From the NCBI GenBank assembly GCA_050013415.1, contig JBEKFH010000052.1, positions 1 through 17,299 of the forward strand: a stretch of 17,299 nt of DNA. The letters run 5' to 3'. Position 1 is the stretch's first letter, and the number at the start of each line of letters is the position of its first letter. Below, in pieces: positions 13,155 to 17,299 of the stretch. The notes beneath the pieces are model-generated. The model saw only the letters and a program-made list of their open reading frames with translations, ran no database searches and was not told the origin of the DNA. Source of the stretch: Palsa-506 sp050013415. GTDB lineage: Bacteria > Actinomycetota > Actinomycetes > Streptosporangiales > Streptosporangiaceae. Position numbers and translations under genes: made by a program.

Positions 13155-14072
13155 GTGGCGCGTGATCCGGAACGCCTCTACGCGGTGCAACCTGACGCGC
13201 CGAAGCTGGACGGCGTCATCCTGCTGTACTACCTCGACGGCTTCATCGACGCGGGCGGCGCCGGGCGGCTGCTCGCCACGCATATCCTCGGCACGCTCGA
13301 TCACCAGGAGGTCGCCACCTTCGACGTGGACGCGCTGATCGACTACCGCTCGCGCAGGCCGGCGATGACCTTCGTCAAGGACCACTGGGAGAGCTACGAC
13401 GCTCCGGAGCTTGCCGTTTACCTGCTGCACGACATAGCGGGGGTACCGTTCCTGCTGCTCAACGGCCCGGAGCCGGATCACCTGTGGGAGGGCTTTACCG
13501 GCGCCGTCCGAACGCTCTCGCTATCGCTCGGCGTGCGGCTCGCGGTCGGATTCCATGGCATCCCGATGGGCGTCCCGCACACCAGGCCGCTGGGGGTCAC
13601 GGCGCACGCGACTCGTGACGAGCTGACCGAGGGCTACCGGCCGCTTGTCGACCGGCTGCAGGTGCCCGGCAGCGCGGCAGCCCTGCTGGAGCTCAGGCTG
13701 GGCGAGGACGAGCGCGCCGCGCTCGGGTTCGCCGTGCACGTGCCGCATTACCTGGCCCAGGCGGCCTATCCCGCCGCCGCTGTCACGCTGCTGGAGGCGA
13801 TCGAGCGGGCCACCGGCCTGTCCCTGCCGTCTGAAGCGCTGCGTGAGGCCGCCACCAGCACCGACCAGGAGATCGGCAGACAGGTGGCGGGATCGGCCGA
13901 GGTGGCCGAGGTCGTCCAGTCCCTGGAGGAGCAGTACGACGCCTTCGCGGCCGGACAAGAGGGCCTGCTTGGTGACGATCCCGACCACATGCCCACCGCC
14001 GAGGAACTCGGCGCGGAGTTCGAGCGCTTCCTAGCCGAGCAGCAGGGCCGCGGCGACTCGCCGGATTCCTGA
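13155..14072 (+). CDS. PAC2 (proteasome assembly chaperone-like) family protein
   Basis: A 305-aa soluble protein. LDGVILLYYLDGFIDAGGAGRLLATHIL near the N-terminus, DVDALIDYRSRRPAMTFV, YLLHDIAGVPFLLLNGPEPDHLWEGF and GFHGIPMGVPHTRP match the actinobacterial PAC2 family, related to archaeal/eukaryotic proteasome assembly chaperones. The C-terminal part (residues about 225-303) is helical and acidic. GTG 13155 follows GGAAGG by 7 nt. Actinobacteria have Pup-proteasomes, but a chaperone role for this bacterial family is not established. It converges on the carbonic anhydrase gene, 42 bp away. The stop codon lies in a tandem repeat. Confidence 0.9.
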   Translation: MARDPERLYAVQPDAPKLDGVILLYYLDGFIDAGGAGRLLATHILGTLDHQEVATFDVDALIDYRSRRPAMTFVKDHWESYDAPELAVYLLHDIAGVPFLLLNGPEPDHLWEGFTGAVRTLSLSLGVRLAVGFHGIPMGVPHTRPLGVTAHATRDELTEGYRPLVDRLQVPGSAAALLELRLGEDERAALGFAVHVPHYLAQAAYPAAAVTLLEAIERATGLSLPSEALREAATSTDQEIGRQVAGSAEVAEVVQSLEEQYDAFAAGQEGLLGDDPDHMPTAEELGAEFERFLAEQQGRGDSPDS

Positions 14073-14119
14073 AGCGCGCGACTCGCCGCATTAGTGAGGC
14101 GCGCGCAGCCTCGGTTAGC
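14053..14119. repeat. 25-bp tandem repeat carrying the stop codons of two convergent genes
   Basis: 14053-14077 and 14078-14102 match at 21 of 25 bases. Read from the PAC2 stop, units begin TGA at 14070 and TGA at 14095, with another TGA at 14120. On the minus strand, TAA at 14117 (the carbonic anhydrase stop) and TAA at 14093 begin two similar units. TTAGTGA/TTAGCTGA thus holds stops for both strands. GCGCGC at 14074-14079 and 14101-14106 could also form a weak hairpin. Confidence 0.8.
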
Positions 14120-14603
14120 TGACTTCGTTCAGCCGCCCGGTCGCGACATCGAACACGAAACCGCGCACCGCGTCGGTGTGCGGGATGAACGGGCTGGCCT
14201 TGATCCGCGCGATCGACTGGCGGACGTCGGTGTCGAGATCGTCGAATGCCTCTGCTGCCCATTCGGGCTTGATGCCTGTCTCCTTCAGGATGCTCGCCTT
14301 GAACTCGTCGTCGGTGAAGGTGAGCATTCCGCAGTCAGTGTGGTGGATCAGGATGATCTCGCGGGTGCCGAGCAGGCGCTGGCTGATCGTCAGCGAGCGG
14401 ATCTCGTCGTCGGTCACAACCCCGCCCGCGTTCCTGATTACGTGCGCCTCGCCCTCGGCCAGGCCGAGGATCGCGTACACGTTCAGCCTGGCGTCCATGC
14501 AGGCCACCACGGCGACATTCCTGGCGGGCGGCAGCGGCAGCTGGCCGCCGAAGCTGTCGGCGTAACGCTGGTTGTTCGCGAGCAGTTCGTCAGTGACGGA
14601 CAT
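14115..14603 (-). CDS. Small beta-class carbonic anhydrase
   Basis: A 162-aa zinc enzyme that interconverts CO2 and bicarbonate; cytosolic, usually dimeric or tetrameric. Zinc ligands are Cys35, His88 and Cys91 (CMDAR and HHTDCGM), with the Asp37/Arg39 dyad intact. HVIRNAGGVVTDDEIRSL follows, as in the short mycobacterial Rv1284-like subclass. A ribosome site AGGAGG lies 9 nt before ATG 14603. Upstream are a perfect 12-bp hairpin (14635-14665) and a TAGATT -10-like box (14692-14697), so the leader is about 80 nt and structured. Possible roles include bicarbonate supply for carboxylases and pH balance. Confidence 0.95.
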   Translation of the reverse strand: MSVTDELLANNQRYADSFGGQLPLPPARNVAVVACMDARLNVYAILGLAEGEAHVIRNAGGVVTDDEIRSLTISQRLLGTREIILIHHTDCGMLTFTDDEFKASILKETGIKPEWAAEAFDDLDTDVRQSIARIKASPFIPHTDAVRGFVFDVATGRLNEVS

Positions 14604-14634
14604 GATTCAGGTCCTCCTAGGTCGCGCGGGACGA

Positions 14635-14665
14635 TGCCTGGCAGGCGCGTCGTGCCTGCCAGGCA
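14635..14665 (-). promoter_or_regulatory. Perfect 12-bp stem hairpin in the carbonic anhydrase leader (element copy 2)
   Basis: TGCCTGGCAGGC (14635-14646) and GCCTGCCAGGCA (14654-14665) pair without mismatch around a 7-nt loop. Positions 14648-14665 are identical to 7638-7655 in the GH3 leader. The hairpin is 17 bp upstream of the AGGAGG ribosome site and below the putative promoter, so it would be transcribed. Confidence 0.6.
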
Positions 14666-14691
14666 GAGCTATCCATAATTCCTACCTTATT

Positions 14692-14697
14692 AATCTA
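14692..14697 (-). promoter_or_regulatory. -10-like TAGATT for carbonic anhydrase, in an AT-rich divergent island
   Basis: TAGATT on the minus strand lies in an AT-rich island at about 14668-14702. It is the same hexamer as above the GH3 gene. On the plus strand the island also offers TAATCT (14690-14695) and TACTAT (14696-14701), so transcription toward the permease may start here too. Confidence 0.4.
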
Positions 14698-14702
14698 CTA
14701 TG

Positions 14703-14976
14703 TCAGCTGGCCGCAGTGCGTGGCCAGGCAGACCACCCTCGTCCGCGCGACCGGCGGCCCGGCCCGCATGACCCCGTGGCCCGGCCCGCATGGTCCGGCG
14801 CCCCGGCCCGCGCGGCCACCACTCGTGCCCCTGCGCGGCCGGTGGCCCCGGCCGACGGCGCCCATGTCACCCGGCGCGCTGCGGCATATCAGCCGACACG
14901 ATGATGATGACAAAAGAACGCCAGCCGCCAGCCGCTGGGCCGGCCAGACATGACGCGCGCGAGGGAGGTGCCACGA
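14703..14976 (+). other. Gap before the permease with a 22-bp repeat; no firm gene
   Basis: GGCCCGGCCCGCATG occurs exactly at 14756-14770 and 14778-14792, with a third degenerate copy near 14800. A 77-codon frame from GTG 14720 ends in a TGA overlapping an ATG at 14950, but its Pro/Arg-rich product and late AT-rich codons do not look like a real protein. The permease ribosome site lies at 14961-14968. Confidence 0.6.
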
Positions 14977-17299
14977 GTGCGAGCCTCCTTCCTGGTCGCC
15001 AGGATGGGCTCCTACCGGCTGGTGCTCAGCGCCACGCTGGTCACCGCGCTCATCACCGCGACGCTCACGGCCGCGCTCGCGAGCTTCGCGGCCGGCGCGC
15101 TGCCCCGCGCAGTTCACCGGCTGCTGGCAGCGGCTCCCGGCACGTCCATCGTCATCAGCGGCGCCGTCAACGCCCCGGTAGCCCGGCAGGACGACCATGT
15201 GGTCCGCCGCTCGATGGGAGCCGCCTTTGGCGCTGGCGCCGTCACCGTCACCGGCGGGCGATGGTCGGATCCGCTCGCACTGCCCGGGCCCGACCGGGGC
15301 AGGGCGACCCGGCTCGCCGTGGCCGCCGCGCCCGACGGCGTCACCTCCCGCGCGTCGCTGACCGCGGGTCACTGGCCGGCAGCGCCCGCGGCGCTGGCAG
15401 CAGCTCGCCCGGCCACCGCTGCCGGACTCGCTACCGAATCCGCCGCCAAGGGCACCGCCGCCGCATCCGCCGCCAAAGGCGCCACCCGAATCGCTGCCAC
15501 ACCCGCCGTCGTGCCCGCCGCCGTGCCCGCCGCCGTCGCGCGCCAGCTGCATCTCGTGCCCGGGGAGGCACTGACGCTGCGCGACCGCGACACTGGCGCC
15601 AGGGTCCGGATCAAGATCACGGGCGTCTTCCAGGCCAGGGAACCGGCCGCCGGGTACTGGCGGCTTGACCCAGCCGGGGCGGGCGGGTCCGACGCGTCGG
15701 GCGGGTTCGTCACCTACGGCCCGCTGATCGTCAATCCCGCCGCGTTCAGCGACGGCGACCTCAGCGTCGGCGGGGCGACGTGGATCGCCGCGCCGCGCAC
15801 CGGGCGGATCCCGGCTGGTGGTCTCACCCTGCTGGCCGGCCGGGTCGGCGAGGCCGACCGCGCGCTGCAGCGCAGCTCCCAGCTCGGCGGCCTGCAGGTG
15901 ACGACCAGCCTGCCTGCCGTGCTGGACGGCATCGCGGCCGACGACGTGGTGGCCAGATCGCTGCTGGCGATCGGCGCGCTGCAGCTCCTGCTGCTCGCCG
16001 TGGCGGCCCTCGCGCTCGCGGCCAGCCTGCTGGCCAGCCAGCGCGAGGGCGAGAGCGCCCTGCTGGGCGCCAGGGGCGGGGCGCGCTGGCAGCTGGCACG
16101 GCTGGGCTGGCCCGAGTCGGCGCTGATCGCCGTCGCGGCGGCCGGTGCCGGCGCGCTGGCCGGCGGGTGGCTGGCCACGGCGCTAGCGCGATCGGGGCCG
16201 CTGCGTGCCGTCGGCCTGCGGCTTCCCCCGGCGCCCGCGGTGGCCTGGTGGGCGGCTGGCGCGATCGGAGTGCTCTGCGTGCCGCTGCTGCTCTGGCCCG
16301 CGCTGCGGGCGCCGGCTGCGGGCGGGGCCAGGGGCCTGCTGGGGAAAGGCCGGCTGGGCAGGCCCGCGCGGGCCGCGGCCATCGCTAGGGCTGGCGCAGA
16401 TCTGGCGCTGCTGGCGATCGCGCTTGTCGCGATCTGGCAGCTGCGCCGGTACCGGGCCGTCGCAAGCGGCGCAACGGGCAGCCTGACCATCGATCCCGTG
16501 CTGACGGCGGCACCGGTGCTGGCGCTCGCGGCCGGGACGCTCATTCTGCTGCGGTTGCTCCCGGTCGCGGCCAGGATCGGCGACCGGCTGGCGGCCCGCA
16601 GCCGCCGGCTCGGCGCCGCCATGGCCAGCTGGCAGATCAGCAGGCGACCGCTCCGGCAGGGCGCCTCCGTGCTGCTCGTCGTGCTGGCCGCTGCGACCAG
16701 CACGCTGGTACTCGCGCAGCACCAGAGCTGGCGGCGCTCGGTCGATGACCAGGCGGCGTTCAGCGTCGGCGCCGACGTCAGGGTGGACACGCCAGGGCCG
16801 ATCCAGGTCAGCCAGGCGGCGGCGATCACCGCGGCGCCGGGCGTGCTTGACGCCATGCCGGTGGCGCGGATCGGTGACACCGGGCCAGGGGAAGTCCTTG
16901 CCGTCGGCGCACAGACGGCCGCGCCGACCGTGCTGCTCGGCCCTGACTTCTCCCGGCTGAGTCCCGCCGCGCTCTGGCGGCCGCTGGTCCCGGTCAGGCC
17001 AGGCGGCCTGGCCCTGCCGGGCGAGCCCGCCAGGCTCGCGGTTTCCGCCAGCCTGAGCCGCTCGGCGGCGGGGCTCAGCCCGGTGCTGGCTTCCCTGGAC
17101 GTCACCGACGCGGCGGGGGTCAGCTACTCGGTGCCGGCCGGCCAGCTGCCAGCCGACGGCCGGCCGCATCGGCTGATCGCCGTGCTGGCACCGGTCGTCG
17201 CCACCCCAAGGGGACAGCGCCCGGCGGGCTCGGCGGGCTCGGCGGGCTCGGCGGGCTCGGCGGGCTCGGCGGGCTCGGCGGCCTCGGTGAACTCGGCGG
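14977..17299 (+). CDS. FtsX-like ABC transporter permease, 5' part (runs off the right edge)
   Basis: At least 774 codons without a stop. GTG 14977 follows GAGGGAGG by 8 nt; ATG 14950 in frame is an alternative without a ribosome site. A hydrophobic segment at residues about 12-35 is followed by a large extracytoplasmic region to about 320. Hydrophobic segments follow near 325-355, 378-400, 422-444, 470-490, 508-530 and 562-580, then a second external region. SLLASQREGESALLGARGGARWQL after the second segment is typical of FtsX/MacB-like permeases, as is the duplicated layout. Such permeases move or release lipids, lipoproteins or peptides with a separate ATPase, which is not in the window and may lie downstream. 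The external regions hold Ala-rich and Ala-Gly-Ser repeats. Confidence 0.88.
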   Translation, partial: MRASFLVARMGSYRLVLSATLVTALITATLTAALASFAAGALPRAVHRLLAAAPGTSIVISGAVNAPVARQDDHVVRRSMGAAFGAGAVTVTGGRWSDPLALPGPDRGRATRLAVAAAPDGVTSRASLTAGHWPAAPAALAAARPATAAGLATESAAKGTAAASAAKGATRIAATPAVVPAAVPAAVARQLHLVPGEALTLRDRDTGARVRIKITGVFQAREPAAGYWRLDPAGAGGSDASGGFVTYGPLIVNPAAFSDGDLSVGGATWIAAPRTGRIPAGGLTLLAGRVGEADRALQRSSQLGGLQVTTSLPAVLDGIAADDVVARSLLAIGALQLLLLAVAALALAASLLASQREGESALLGARGGARWQLARLGWPESALIAVAAAGAGALAGGWLATALARSGPLRAVGLRLPPAPAVAWWAAGAIGVLCVPLLLWPALRAPAAGGARGLLGKGRLGRPARAAAIARAGADLALLAIALVAIWQLRRYRAVASGATGSLTIDPVLTAAPVLALAAGTLILLRLLPVAARIGDRLAARSRRLGAAMASWQISRRPLRQGASVLLVVLAAATSTLVLAQHQSWRRSVDDQAAFSVGADVRVDTPGPIQVSQAAAITAAPGVLDAMPVARIGDTGPGEVLAVGAQTAAPTVLLGPDFSRLSPAALWRPLVPVRPGGLALPGEPARLAVSASLSRSAAGLSPVLASLDVTDAAGVSYSVPAGQLPADGRPHRLIAVLAPVVATPRGQRPAGSAGSAGSAGSAGSAGSAASVNSA
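15438..15534 (+). repeat. Intragenic Ala-rich tandem duplications in the permease
   Basis: ATCCGCCGCCAAGGGC at 15438 and ATCCGCCGCCAAAGGC at 15465 are copies 27 bp (nine codons) apart, encoding SAAKG twice (from residues 155 and 164). GTGCCCGCCGCC is repeated at 15511-15522 and 15523-15534, encoding VPAA twice. All units are multiples of three, so the frame is kept. They lengthen a low-complexity loop in the first external domain. Confidence 0.75.
17223..17299 (+). repeat. 9-bp tandem repeat encoding (Ala-Gly-Ser)n
   Basis: GGCGGGCTC occurs six times exactly from 17223 to 17276, followed by GGCGGCCTC, GGTGAACTC and a truncated copy at the window edge. In the permease frame this encodes six Ala-Gly-Ser triplets, then AAS and VNS, from residue 750. 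It is a flexible external linker likely to vary in length between strains. Confidence 0.95.

Noticed and set aside
14700..14771. A 23-codon frame from ATG 14700 just after TAATCT/TACTAT, a possible leader peptide.
   Set aside because: No family resemblance, and short open frames are expected by chance at this GC content.
14720..14953. A 77-codon plus-strand frame ending in TGA that overlaps an ATG at 14950, like translational coupling to the permease.
   Set aside because: The product is Pro/Arg-rich, is built partly from a 22-bp non-coding-like repeat, ends in AT-rich codons (HDDDDKR) and has no ribosome site. The permease has a better start at GTG 14977.
15714..17105. A 463-codon minus-strand frame opposite the permease.
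   Set aside because: Ser/Ala/Arg-rich shadow. The plus strand there has membrane segments and FtsX-like features.

Overview
The window is chromosomal DNA from a high-GC member of the Actinomycetota. Three things point there: an S-(hydroxymethyl)mycothiol dehydrogenase (mycothiol is an actinobacterial thiol), an F420-type PPOX oxidoreductase and PAC2 protein of actinobacterial style, and strongly G/C-ending codons. No rRNA, tRNA, CRISPR array, phage gene or insertion sequence was seen. The genus cannot be fixed from the sequence.

Layout. 1-88 (-) is the 5' end of an unidentified gene leaving the left edge. 363-1802 (+) is a short-type prolyl-tRNA synthetase behind a repeat-filled intergenic region. 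2000-5591 (+) looks like one operon: mycothiol-dependent formaldehyde dehydrogenase (mscR), a PAPS-sulfotransferase-like protein, a class IV aminotransferase and an aldo/keto reductase. The sulfotransferase-like and aminotransferase genes match, in order, the two halves of a fused plant protein family. 5649-8930 (-) carries a P-loop kinase-like protein, a GH3/NagZ-like lipoprotein, a PPOX oxidoreductase and a nitroreductase. 9077-9859 (+) is a two-domain VOC protein, converging on a 14-TM DHA2 drug-type exporter (9942-11393, -). 11492-12070 (+) is a YdeI/OmpD-associated-type protein. 12329-12988 (+) is an uncharacterised gene with two internally compensated frameshifts. 13155-14072 (+) is a PAC2 protein, converging on a small beta-carbonic anhydrase (14115-14603, -). 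14977-17299 (+) is the start of a large FtsX-like ABC permease that leaves the right edge.

The most unusual signals are not genes. (a) At least five gene ends carry degenerate tandem repeats in which the gene's own stop codon sits in the first unit, and later units often begin with another stop codon. (b) The GH3 lipoprotein and carbonic anhydrase genes share an exact 18-nt element inside a hairpin, a similar distance below an identical TAGATT box. (c) The gene at 12329 reads in its normal frame except for two short stretches where other frames look like the real protein. (d) Several genes lack a convincing ribosome site but have a -10-like hexamer 6-7 nt before the start codon, suggesting leaderless transcripts.
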